The translations under genes and the position numbers were made by a program. DNA of 64,000 nt from contig NC_052475.1 in assembly GCF_009730915.1 (NCBI RefSeq), positions 25,233,016-25,297,015 on the forward strand, in the 5' to 3' direction. A model generated the notes under the pieces. The model saw only the letters and a list, made by a program, of their open reading frames with translations, made no database searches and was not told where the DNA came from. This document shows, piece by piece, positions 1 to 9,983 of this stretch. This DNA comes from Dioscorea cayenensis subsp. rotundata (taxonomy: Eukaryota > Streptophyta > Magnoliopsida > Dioscoreales > Dioscoreaceae). Within the stretch, counting starts at the first letter, position 1, and every line of letters starts with the position of its first letter.

Positions 1-268
1 ATTTCATTTATTTTGAAAACAGTTTAGTTGTGAGATAACAATATGGGTTTTAGCAATTTTTTTTTTAACTTTTCAGTTAAAAATAAATAAAATCATTTTT
101 AAAATAATAATAAATATATTTTTATTAATACTAATATTTTTAAAATTAACTTTAGAAATTTATGTGGGAGAATAGAAAAAAAAAAAAATAATAATAAGAG
201 GAGGTGGGTCCGGTTTGGTATGAGTGAGATTAATGGGTGAGTTTTGAAAGTGGAAGAACAGGGCTACA

Positions 269-276
269 TATAAATA
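269..276 (+). promoter_or_regulatory. TATA box of the FPS gene
   Basis: The sequence TATAAATA lies 97 bases before the FPS start codon and is followed by a pyrimidine-rich leader. The 1-268 stretch upstream is AT-rich with A and T runs and holds nothing else I can name. Confidence 0.6.
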
Positions 277-365
277 GTTCGGTGTCGAGCTATTGTTCTC
301 AATTTCATTATCTCTTTCTGCTTTTCCGCTCTGTTTTCTCTCTGGGTGCGACCTTGAGCGGTTTG

Positions 366-3300
366 ATGGCGATGGCCGTGAATGGGAGGGATGTCAAGCA
401 GGCGTTCCTCAACATCTACTTGCGCCTCAAGGACGATCTCCTTTCTGACCCAGCCTTCGACTACACCGATGATGCCCGGGCTTGGATCGAGCGGGTAAGT
501 GCTTTTTCTTTCGAGATCCATTTGTTGCTCTTGATTTTTTTTTTCTCTGTTTCCTTTATTGTTGGAATCTACTCTATTTGGTGCTATTTCATGCGATTGC
601 AGTGAATACAATGGTTGTTGTTCAGAAAAGATCCGTTGTGTTTGCCATAAATCTGATATTTTTTTATTCCTGTGCAGACGCTTATAAAGTTTTGTGTTTT
701 GGTGTTTGAATCAAATGATGTTTTTAGCTAGGTGTAGCATTTTGTGGCTTTCTAATCAATAATTTATTAGGTTAATTAGCTGATGGTGATGATCTTTTAG
801 TTTGTGGGGAATCAGGGATTGGGCCCTCCTTCGGTATTTGATGACACTGCAATGGTATCAAAATGCAATCTTTTATTCGGGGCAATGCACTATTTGGTTG
901 ACATTGGGAGTTGTTTATGGTAAAGCATTTTTTTTTTTGGTTTAGCATGTCGGGGTTGAATAAACACAATGGGATGACGTTCTCAGAGTGGATGTCAAAG
1001 ATCAACATTTTAAAATCTTCTTAAAAGTGAATTGGATTAATGGGAAGTGACTCTGATTGCTCACCAATACTGTAGTGCTGTTGTGTAAATCAATTGAGTT
1101 TTATATGTAAAAGTATAAGACTCCCATGAAGACCCCTATTCTAAGTAAAAGGAATTTGTGCTCATGGGAAAGACCATTATGGAATAGAAAAGGAATCCAA
1201 TTTTATCGTAAATCACTTTGCTTCCAGTGTTTGGTTGTTTATATGATTTAATAAAGCTTGATATGGTTATCTTTTCTGAATGGCATTCTTACATTTGCTA
1301 TCAATACTTTGTTCAATTATTTTTCTCTTTCTTTTGACCTTTTGCGATAGCTCTTTAGAGATATTCCTAAGATGAAGCTTAATTGACTAATTTGTTTCTT
1401 TATTCTCTTGACAGATGTTGGACTACAATGTACCACGGGGTAAGGGAATAATTTGCTGAAGCCTGCATTCTTTTTAGACACAAAACTAATTTTGCATCTG
1501 TGTATTGTGATTTATAATAAGTTATTTTGTTGATTTTATGGTGTATGAATGTGCTAGATATATTTGAAACTGTACTGGCCTTGGGAAGTCAAGGAAGGTG
1601 CATTTACTCTAGAGATTGACTTGTTGTTTGTCTGATGATTTGATAGGCAAGTTGAACCGTGGAATCTCAGTTGTTGATAGCTACAAGTTGCTAAAAGAAG
1701 GTATTGAACTAGGTGAAAATGAATTCTTCCTCTCTTGTGCACTTGGCTGGTGCATTGAATGGGTAAAGAACTGAATCTCAAGTTTATTTTTTTGTGTCTG
1801 CTTCCAAAACTATGCACCTTATTGTATTGATTTGAACACTTCTCAATTGCATTCCATGCAGCTTCAAGCATATTTTCTCGTTCTTGATGATATTGTGGAC
1901 GACTCTCATACAAGGCGGGGTCAACCCTGTTGGTTCAGAGTGCCTAAGGTTTGTTTGTCATATTTTACTTTTGTGGTTGTTTCTTTCCTGTGCGTGTACG
2001 TGGGCGTCTGGTTGTACATAGTGACTATGTATGAAACATGATTTTTGTTTTGGAACTAATGCTCCAGTTAAAAGCATGAACTATTAGCTTCTTATGTTCC
2101 TGCTACTTATAATAATAATGGTTCATAAAATTTCTTGCAACTCATGCTAATTCATGTGCCTTAGCTCTTCTCTAGCATTTGGTGCTTTATTTCAAATTGT
2201 TGTTTAAGACAGTTCTCCTTTTGCCTGTTAATTGTAGGTTGGTCTTATCGCAACAAATGATGGGACCTTACTTCGAAATCACATTCCCAGGATACTGAAA
2301 AGATATTTCAGGGATAAGCCTTACTATGTTGATCTTCTTGACCTTTTTAATGAGGCAAGTATATTTAAAATAAATCATCTGGGTTGCACTACTGAATTAT
2401 TGTTTGTTTGGTGTCTTCTAAATCTTCATTGGTTATACATTTATAGGTTGAGTTTCAGACGGCTTCAGGGCAGATGCTGGATTTGATTACTACTCATGAA
2501 GGAGAGCAAGATCTTTCTAAATACAAACTACCAGTGTATGTGGAGACTCAAACCATTTGCTAAAATAGTTTCCTTTGTATTTTGTTGTCGAATATTTTAA
2601 GTGCTAACCAAGGCATTATTTCCTTTGGATGCAGCTATAACCGCATTGTCCAGTACAAAACTGCTTATTATTCATTTTATCTCCCTGTAAGTTGCATAAA
2701 CTTCGTGATATATATATATATATATATATGAGTGGTTAAGCTGAGAGATTTTTCTCTGAAAATCTCTCATTCTTTATTCCCCACGTACAGTATCTATCAC
2801 TGTTACGGTACCTGATTCTGTTATTCCCAAAAATTTTACGATTAATGTTGGTTTGTAGATATTTAGCATGCTTTTACTTTCTTCTTTTTGATTTTTTACA
2901 TTCACGTAACAAAATGATGCATCATTATGCAAATTTTAAGTGGTTGCTTGCAACTTTTTAGTTATTTACTTCGGAATGTGAATTGTTGCTGCATGCATAG
3001 TGCTTATATCTGCTTTTCATGACTTTCAACTTGAAAACTTCACATGTGTTTTATCTGTTTGGTACTTCATTGTTCAGTGTTTGTAATTGTAAGTTTGTGA
3101 TCATATATACTTTCCAGGTTGCATGTGCTTTGCTGATGTCTGGTGAAAATTTGGACAACTTTGTTGGTGTGAAAAACATTCTTGTTGAAATGGGCACATA
3201 CTTTCAAGTGCAGGTAATCCTCACTTAATTGACACATGTTTGTGTCCTATGTTAGCTGATTTATTTAGATGTTTTTTCTTGTATCTTCATTGCTCTTTTC

Positions 3301-3959
3301 AGGATGATTACCTTGATTGCTTTGGTGATCCTGAGGTGATTGGTAAGGTAAATGAATCTGTGCCTTTCAATTGTATTAGTCTCTCAATTTTTCAGATACA
3401 TGTCCAGTATCTTTATGCTCAACCTATCACATGGTATAGAATTTCATGTTTTGTCTCTTATTTATTTATTTATCAGTGTTCATTCTCTCTCACAGATTGG
3501 GACAGACATTGAAGATTTCAAGTGCTCTTGGCTGGTTGTGCAAGCCATTGAGCGTGCCAATGAAGATCAGATGAAAATATTACATGTAAGAGCAGTTTAG
3601 TTTGGCTTCCATTTTCATCCTTCTCATGAATAAAAAGTAATGTCTTAGACGTCATTTTCCAGGAGAACTATGGGAAAAAAGATGCAGCTTGTGTAGCTAA
3701 AGTTAAAGCTCTATACAAAGAGCTCAATCTTCAGGTTTGAATGTTATGTTTTGGTGCAACAATACCTTGTCTTTGCACATAAGAATGATTCAGGTTCACA
3801 AAATTAATCTTTCTGTTTTCTTCCTTTCAGACTGTATTTTCTGAGTATGAGTCCAAGAGCTACGAAAAGCTCATTTTAAACATCGAAGCAGAGCCGAGCA
3901 AAGCGGTGCAGGAGGTCCTGAAGTCCTTCTTGCACAAGATCTACAAAAGGCAGAAATAG
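366..3959 (+). CDS. FPS: Farnesyl diphosphate synthase (12 exons, 348 aa)
   Basis: This cytosolic prenyltransferase condenses IPP with DMAPP and then GPP to make farnesyl diphosphate, the precursor of sterols and sesquiterpenes. I read twelve exons: 366-494, 1415-1439, 1647-1762, 1862-1948, 2238-2354, 2447-2535, 2635-2686, 3118-3213, 3303-3347, 3496-3585, 3663-3734 and 3831-3959. They sum to 349 codons with no break, matching the usual 342-353 aa of plant FPS. The first aspartate-rich motif DDIVDD is in exon 4, preceded by Tyr-Phe at positions -5 and -4, as expected for a C15-length enzyme. The second motif DDYLD is in exon 9, followed by GDPEVIGK. The C-terminus ends KIYKRQK. The intron after exon 5 uses a GC donor. 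The usual PGGK near the substrate site reads PRGK here. There is no clear plastid transit peptide; a second Met lies two codons in, so the exact start is slightly uncertain. Confidence 0.95.
2742..2769. repeat. Short perfect inverted repeat in FPS intron 7
   Basis: Two perfect 11-base arms (TGAGAGATTTT and its complement) flank a 6-base loop, just after a (TA)n tract at about 2708-2730. It is too short to assign to a transposon family. Confidence 0.5.
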
Positions 3960-4997
3960 AAGCATGGGAATCATGCGGCCTCATGTTTCCACCCTCCAGT
4001 TATCCCATTGTTCTCCTGTCCCAAGTTCTGTCTTTGTACTGTATTACTCTTTGTCTATCCATGAAGCAATGTCCTTTCTGCTCCTAATGAATTGAGGTTT
4101 GCTTGCTTCTCTGTGCCCAATCTTCAGAATGGAATTTTGCAGACTTGCTGCTTTTGATGGATGAACTTGGAACTACATCTTTTCCTTCAAGTTTTAGCCA
4201 TGTTATTCATTATATATGTGTGTGTGTGTGTGTGTGTTTGTTATTAGAGTAGTATATATATATATATCTGTATATATTAGTTTTTTTTGGAGGGAATTTG
4301 GAAAATTGGTAATGAACTTTCAAACTTGGCGGGAACCCGCCAAGTGAGTCCAGGCAAGCAAGAAAGGACAAGATTCATTGCACAAAGCTCGATGTTAAGT
4401 TGGAGTTATCCTTTAGAATCTTCTCTCTTATAGGGATTCCCTTTGTTTATTTGTTTAATTTTTTTCATGGATATGGTCCATATGGATCATTTGTGCTTTA
4501 ATTGTTTGTGAATTGTATGAATGCTTTTGTAATACCACATTGGATTCCCTTAATTGTCACAGTTCATGAATGATGTACTAAGTTCGTCACTTTCTCTGTT
4601 GACTGATACTCCATATGAATTTCCTGTCAGTCATTAACCACAACAAGATCACTGGACTTGGTCTATAAACATAATGACCCAGTTTTCTCTGTACCCACCG
4701 AATGGGCCCCTAATCTAATATTAATTGTGATTTTCATGTCATTCTAACAGCTAAAAAGGAAAGTGGAGGGGAGGGGGGGCCTCTTCTTATCATCAAGTGG
4801 GAATTATTTAATCAGTTCAATCAGTCTAAATCCATAAGTGCAGTATCAGTGTGACATCAAACAAAATGGAAAGAAAGAGAACCTTTTATAAAAACTTCAT
4901 CATCTGAACATGCATTAATAAGCCACATAACTAGCTAGAAACAAGTAAGTACTACATGAAACATTTTGTACACCACCATTACATGCATAAAATTAAT
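3960..4997. other. 3' UTR of FPS and intergenic spacer
   Basis: The first roughly 150 bases look like the FPS 3' UTR. A (TG)n microsatellite lies at about 4215-4237, followed by a (TA)n run near 4254-4268. I see no coding potential. The right end is probably the 3' UTR of the minus-strand CDK-inhibitor gene. Confidence 0.5.
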
Positions 4998-5351
4998 TCA
5001 AGTACGTAGCTCTGTCTCTTGGTGGGGAATGAACATGGATTCCAAGTCTGGCACACTAAAGAACTGAATTCCATCCAGACAACATCTAAGAGAAGGCTTC
5101 ATCTTCTTTGGAGCTGGTGGGCAGTGTTGTTCTTCTGGTATCCTTGCTTCTCTTTCAGTAGGAGTCTTCATGGCTTCAATATCTAGCTTGATGTCTTCTA
5201 CTTCTTCACTAGAATCTCTTCCTGATATTTTTCTGGTCTTTATTGGTTTGAGAGGAGCTCTTAGTGAGATTCCAGCAATCATCCATATCCTTCCTTCTGC
5301 TTCTTGTGCACTACTCACCTCTACTTGGTGCTTGATCTCTTGGTACCCCAT
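4998..5351 (-). CDS. SIAMESE-related cyclin-dependent kinase inhibitor
   Basis: This small intronless gene encodes 117 aa. Two family hallmarks are visible: the IPEEQHCPPAPKK segment (family core CPPAPRK) at about residues 71-83, and a C-terminal FFSVPDLESMF (family form FFxxPDLExxF). The SIAMESE/SMR family binds CDK-cyclin complexes, restrains mitosis and promotes endoreduplication. The N-terminal half is unconserved and charged, which is normal. The predicted leader is long, running to near 5930, and is rich in CT repeats (seen as GA on the plus strand). A TATA-like element lies near 5932-5943 on the minus strand. Family assignment is firm; the exact SMR number is not. Confidence 0.85.
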   Translation of the reverse strand: MGYQEIKHQVEVSSAQEAEGRIWMIAGISLRAPLKPIKTRKISGRDSSEEVEDIKLDIEAMKTPTEREARIPEEQHCPPAPKKMKPSLRCCLDGIQFFSVPDLESMFIPHQETELRT

Positions 5352-6227
5352 ATGTGTCTAAGCCACCAAGTCAAAGGATAAGACTTGAGAGGAGAGCTAT
5401 TTAGCTACCTAGCTAGCTAGCTAGCTACAACACTGAATTTTATCTAAATTCTAAAGCTCAGCTCTCAACAACATGCAAGTAAGTTGGCTAAAGACATGTG
5501 AAAGGTTTCAAGGAAAGGGAAGAAGAAAAGAGGAAAGGTTGCTCTATGCTCTATGGTTGATTATGAAAGGACTAGGAAGTTGAAGTTAAGCAGAAGTGCA
5601 GTAAAATTCAAGAAGGTTGGAGAGAGTAGCTTCTCTCTTTTCCTCTCTTTCTCTTTCACACTCTATCTCCTTTAAAGAAGAAAGGCAGTGGAGAGGAAAA
5701 GGGAAGAAAAGATGGAAAGGTGGTGGAGTTGTTGAAACTTTGTAAGAGAGAGAGAGAGAGTGAGTGAGAGAGAAAAAAAAGAAGAGAGAATTGGTTGAGT
5801 GTTGATGAAACTCGTGATAAAGAAAGCAAAGGCGGGGTAACAAAGTAAGAAGAATTAAGGAGATGGTAATGAGAGATGAGGAGGGGCCCGTGAAGAAGTC
5901 GGTGGTGGACCCACACTTTGGGCCCATGTACATTAAATATATGGGGCCCTCTTTCTAAAAGACCGTGTGATGTTGTGCAATTGTCACACAAATGCACACT
6001 GAATTTAATTAATAGATCGCTGACAAGTTTTATTTTATGAGTACGTAATAATAAGAGACGAGGATGTAAATGTAAATGTAATGTTTACAGGCTTTTTTAT
6101 TTTTTCTTGTAAATATTAATAATTACTAAAAAAAAAAATATAAAAAAAAAAATTTGGGGTATGCGAGGCACGTGATGAGCTTGCGTTTTAGTTTCGGATT
6201 TGGATTTGGATTTGGATCCGATAACGC
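5352..6227. other. Shared upstream region of the SMR and PPR genes
   Basis: This is the divergent spacer between the minus-strand SMR gene and the plus-strand PPR gene. It holds a GA/CT microsatellite at about 5744-5775, two GGGCCC-type site-II-like motifs near 5922-5950 flanking a TATA-like AT stretch, and poly-A tracts near 6128-6152. Overlapping minus-strand ORFs at 5586-5997 are low-complexity Ser/Leu/Phe translations of the CT-rich leader and are not credible genes. Confidence 0.5.
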
Positions 6228-7943
6228 ATGCGCATGAACTTCGTCGTTCTGGGAAGAGGTTCAGAGTTTGGATCGCGATGCGCTCCTCGATTCCTCTCCG
6301 CCATTGGAGACGCCGTTCAAGCTCTGTCGCAAGCCAAGCAACTCCACGCGCTTCTTGTCACTGCTGACCACTCTTGTCACCCTTCTCTTCCCACCAAACT
6401 CCTCCGCTCCTACGCGAACCATGGCGACATTGTCTCCGCCCGCCACTTGTTCGACCAAATTCCTCGCAAAACCGTACTCCTATGGAACTCACTCATTCGA
6501 GCGCATGCTCGATGCCGAGACTTCTCCACTGCTTTCTCTGTCTTCAACCAAATGCGATGCTCTGGGGTAAACCCTGATGGTTTCACCTTTGCTTGCGTTC
6601 TCCGTGCATGCGCAGAGCATGCCGACCCTTTTGGTGCTAGCGTGGTCCATGGGACTATGATCTCGACGGGTTTAGTATCTGATTCGATAGCCGGCGCCGC
6701 ACTTGTTAATTCTTACTCAAAACTCAACCTTGTCAATGATGCCCATCAGGTGTTCGATGAAATGCCTGAAAGAGATTTAGTGTCATGGAATACAATGATA
6801 ATGTGTTGTTCATATGGAGGAAATGCACACAAAGGTCTTGAGTTGTTTCATGGTCTGAGAGAGTCTGGCGAAAAGCCCGATGGGTATACTTTCACCGGCC
6901 TCATTTCATGTTTATGGGGCTCGGACTTGGCTCGTGTTGGCAAAGGGATCCATGGGCTATGTCTAAAAGAAGGATACAGTTCTAATTGCCACTTAAGATG
7001 TGCACTAGTAAGCATGTACTCAAGGTGCAATGTCTTGCACTCTGCTTCACTGCTTTTCCGAAGTTTGTCTCAAGTTGACTTAGTTACATGGTCTGCTTTC
7101 ATAACTGGATTTTCACAAGCAGGACAGTGTGAAGAATCAATCTGTTTGTTCAGAGAAATGATGACCAGTAGTCGATGTGCTGCAAGACCGGATTCTATCT
7201 TGATTGCTTCTCTACTTTCGGCTTGCGCTACATTGCCATCTATTCGACCTTGTAAAGAAATTCATTGTTTTGCATTGCGGGTGGGGATCAACTCAAGTGT
7301 GTCAGTCTCTTGTGGACTTATTGATGCATACTCAAAGTGTGGCTTTGCGCAACATGGTTTTCGTATATTTGAAATGATGCCTAGAAGAACTTTGGTTGCA
7401 TATAACACTGTTATATTAAGTATGGGATCTAATGGACTTGGAATGGAGGCCATGCAAACCTTCGTGGCAATGCTGAATGAGGGGCTCAAGCCTGATAAGG
7501 CTACCTTCTCGGCTCTTCTCTGTGCTTGCTGTCATTCAGGACTCCAAATGGAAGGTTGGAAACTCTTCAGCAGGATGCACAGTGAATTCGGTGTGGATCC
7601 TGAGATTGATCACTATGTGTACATTGTGAAACTACTTGGTATGGTTGGGGAATTGCAGGAAGCTTATGATCTTGTCCAGGCCATGCCTGTGGTGCCTGAT
7701 TCTGGAGTTTGGGGTGCATTATTATGGGGTTGTAGTATTCATGGTAACAAGGAGTTGGGTGAGATTGTGGCACAGAAGCTTTATGAAATAGAACCAAGGA
7801 AAACAGCTTACAGAGTCATGCTCTCAAATATTTATGCTGTTAAGGAGAAATGGGGTGATGTTAAGTATCTGAGGAATGAGATTGCTAAAGAAGGTATGCA
7901 TAAAATTCCAGGCATCAGTTGGATTGAAAATATTAATTTCTAG
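6228..7943 (+). CDS. Pentatricopeptide repeat protein, PLS class, E-type
   Basis: This intronless gene encodes 571 aa, typical of PLS-class PPR proteins that bind organellar RNA, mostly for C-to-U editing. Repeats run from about residue 50 to 490. Recognisable units include LVNSYSKLNLVNDAHQVFDEM, ERDLVSWNTMI, GLIDAYSKCGFAQHGFRIFEMM and PDKATFSALLCACCHSGL. The C-terminus carries an E-type segment (WGALLWGCSIHGNKELGEIVA) and ends GISWIENINF. No DYW deaminase domain follows, so a separate deaminase would be needed if it acts in editing. Two Met codons start the frame (residues 1 and 3). The N-terminus has Arg and few acids, compatible with organelle targeting, but that is inference. Confidence 0.92.
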   Translation: MRMNFVVLGRGSEFGSRCAPRFLSAIGDAVQALSQAKQLHALLVTADHSCHPSLPTKLLRSYANHGDIVSARHLFDQIPRKTVLLWNSLIRAHARCRDFSTAFSVFNQMRCSGVNPDGFTFACVLRACAEHADPFGASVVHGTMISTGLVSDSIAGAALVNSYSKLNLVNDAHQVFDEMPERDLVSWNTMIMCCSYGGNAHKGLELFHGLRESGEKPDGYTFTGLISCLWGSDLARVGKGIHGLCLKEGYSSNCHLRCALVSMYSRCNVLHSASLLFRSLSQVDLVTWSAFITGFSQAGQCEESICLFREMMTSSRCAARPDSILIASLLSACATLPSIRPCKEIHCFALRVGINSSVSVSCGLIDAYSKCGFAQHGFRIFEMMPRRTLVAYNTVILSMGSNGLGMEAMQTFVAMLNEGLKPDKATFSALLCACCHSGLQMEGWKLFSRMHSEFGVDPEIDHYVYIVKLLGMVGELQEAYDLVQAMPVVPDSGVWGALLWGCSIHGNKELGEIVAQKLYEIEPRKTAYRVMLSNIYAVKEKWGDVKYLRNEIAKEGMHKIPGISWIENINF

Positions 7944-8674
7944 CTTATGTTCTCTATATGATGTTTGTGTGGATGGGTGTTATATCTTTATTTCTTTAAA
8001 GATGTTATATCTTTATTCTTTTAAAGATGGTAAAACCGTAGAAAAGACTGTAATTGTTGTTATAGTGGTAATTATTTGTTAGTTTAGATTGCTATTTTTA
8101 TGCTAATCAGATATTGGTTGTCAGATTAATGGCAACAGAAATAATATAGTGGTGCCTCTAGCAGTAATATAACATTATATGCTTTATTGAAATTTTGAGA
8201 CGAATTTTAATGAGGTTGAGCTCTAAGATGGTTTGAATTTAATCTGGCCTTGAATCATCCACGAGTGTCACACTTCTATTATTTAATTGAACTTAATTAA
8301 ATTAGAAGTTGTTATTAGCAATGAGTTAATGCCTCTGATGACCCGGTTCTTATAATGTGAGGTTGTGTTTATACATTGTCTAGAGATCTGTATTTGACTC
8401 TGATTTGTAATACATGAGCAAGATATATGATAATGTTTAGTTTTTACAACTCTTTCGTTAGTGCAATCCAATTTCAATCTTATATTTATCAATCCCATTT
8501 CAATATTGTATTTATCAATCCCATTTTTATCAAGATTTTAAGCTATATTATATCAATATGATATTTAGCACAACTTCCAAAAAATTCTTTGGATGGAATA
8601 TTTTGTTTAACTAAAAGAAGGAAGATATATGTGGAAGAAAAGGGTATAAGATTAACAAAATAATCGGTGGCCAA
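7944..8674. other. Intergenic, no gene seen
   Basis: This is the 3' UTR of the PPR gene followed by AT-rich spacer with an imperfect repeat of about 22 bases near 8480-8525 (tatttatcaatcccattt-like units). I see no convincing ORF. Confidence 0.4.
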
Positions 8675-8689
8675 CACTTGCTTAGTTTA

Positions 8690-8720
<31 letters not shown>

Positions 8721-9300
8721 ATTGGGAAAGAAGCTGAACGCTTAAGAAACAAGAAAATAAAAAAAGATACAGATTTAAAAAGACGAGTTCCTCAAAGCAA
8801 AGAGGTCTTCAAGCCAAACAGGTCGGTCCTTGCCATGAAGGAAGAGAGAGACAGCTTAGGGTTTGATCGTCTGAAATTTGCAAGAGCATCAGCAAGATGA
8901 TTTTTTTCACGGAGAATTGTTTCGAAGTTTGTGTGGGAAAACATTCAAGATTGAGATTTCACTTTAATTTTTCAAATTCAGAGTTCACATGCCAGGCGAT
9001 GGATGGACAGTAGTTTTTCAGGGGTTGAGCGAATCCCGGGCAATCACAATGAATCCGATCTGGACTCCAAGCTCATGTGGCGCAGACACTGAGGGCGAGG
9101 TTGATCGCGGCCATTTCCGTCACGAAGAGTGTGTCGAAAGTATCTCCAGCATCCCCTGCGAGAAAGAAATAGTTTGAATTACTAATAATAATAAATTCCT
9201 GTCCTGAAGGAGAAGATTTGGATCTCCAAGATGCATCTGTGTAGATAGTAATCAAAGGTGTATTAACAGAAGATAAAGAGTACTCCCACTTGCTTAGTTT
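8675..9300 (-). mobile_element. 5'-truncated LINE insertion (RNase H end) with 14-bp target-site duplications
   Basis: The inserted body is about 8689-9286. On the minus strand it encodes the end of a plant LINE ORF2: an RNase H-like domain beginning IYTDASWRS, then FVTEMAAINLALSVCA, then IHCDCPGFAQ, and finally ILREKNHLADALANF and RPVWLEDL. The frame is broken by one in-frame stop after the NLALSVCAT segment, another near the LKLK segment, and a shift near the end. The plus strand then has a T run at about 8709-8720, which is the poly-A tail of a minus-strand element. The 14-mer CACTTGCTTAGTTT occurs at 8675-8688 and again at 9287-9300, exactly at the two ends. Tail, 5' truncation and target duplication are the classic outcome of LINE reverse transcription. 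Confidence 0.88.
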
Positions 9301-9983
9301 TGACAGTAAAGACAATTTTGATAGTAACAAAATAAGGCTCGGGTTCAAAATCTCACCTCTGTTTAACAGCACTGTTTATGCATTGCTTTTTGGCCAAAGT
9401 AGTATTTATGATAATGTTCAAATGGTTGCATGCGTGATTGATAGTTATCATCAAAGAATTGACCGAGGAATGACTTGCAAGTCTTAAGTCTTTTTTTAAA
9501 AAAATTATTCCAGCTATTGTTTATTATACATAATTACCCTTCAATCAAAAGAATTATTTAGTCAATGATTTAAAGTACATACATGCACACACGTATAGAA
9601 AACCCAAACGCAAGCAATTTTGATTAAGCATTGTTGTTGACTCTTGACTGAGACTTTTCCACTGGATCTGAACTCCCTATATCATCTGTTCCGGTGATTC
9701 ATTAATACTCTATTATCAGGTTTTATCTACAATTTTTTTTTAATGGGTCAATCGTCAATGGCAGTGGAAGGAAGCTTCCATCAATGAAAGAAAAAAAGGA
9801 TAAAACATCCAAAAATAGTAAAGAAGATAGTTTGACAAAATGCATGCAAAGCTTTTTGACCAAAATGTCATCACAGAACTGACAATAAACCCAGTTGGCT
9901 TCCAAGTATTGTTAACAATTTACTTATAAAGAGCATCCATCCATAATCTCTTCTCAATTAATTACCATCATAGTTAATTAGCC
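9301..9983. other. Upstream region of the LRR receptor kinase
   Basis: AT-rich spacer without a gene. A TATAAA box lies at 9925-9930, about 55 bases before the receptor kinase start codon. Confidence 0.5.

Noticed and set aside
5586-5997. Overlapping minus-strand ORFs of about 113-115 aa
   Set aside because: Low-complexity Ser/Leu/Phe translations of a CT-rich leader; no domain, and they lie in the SMR upstream region.
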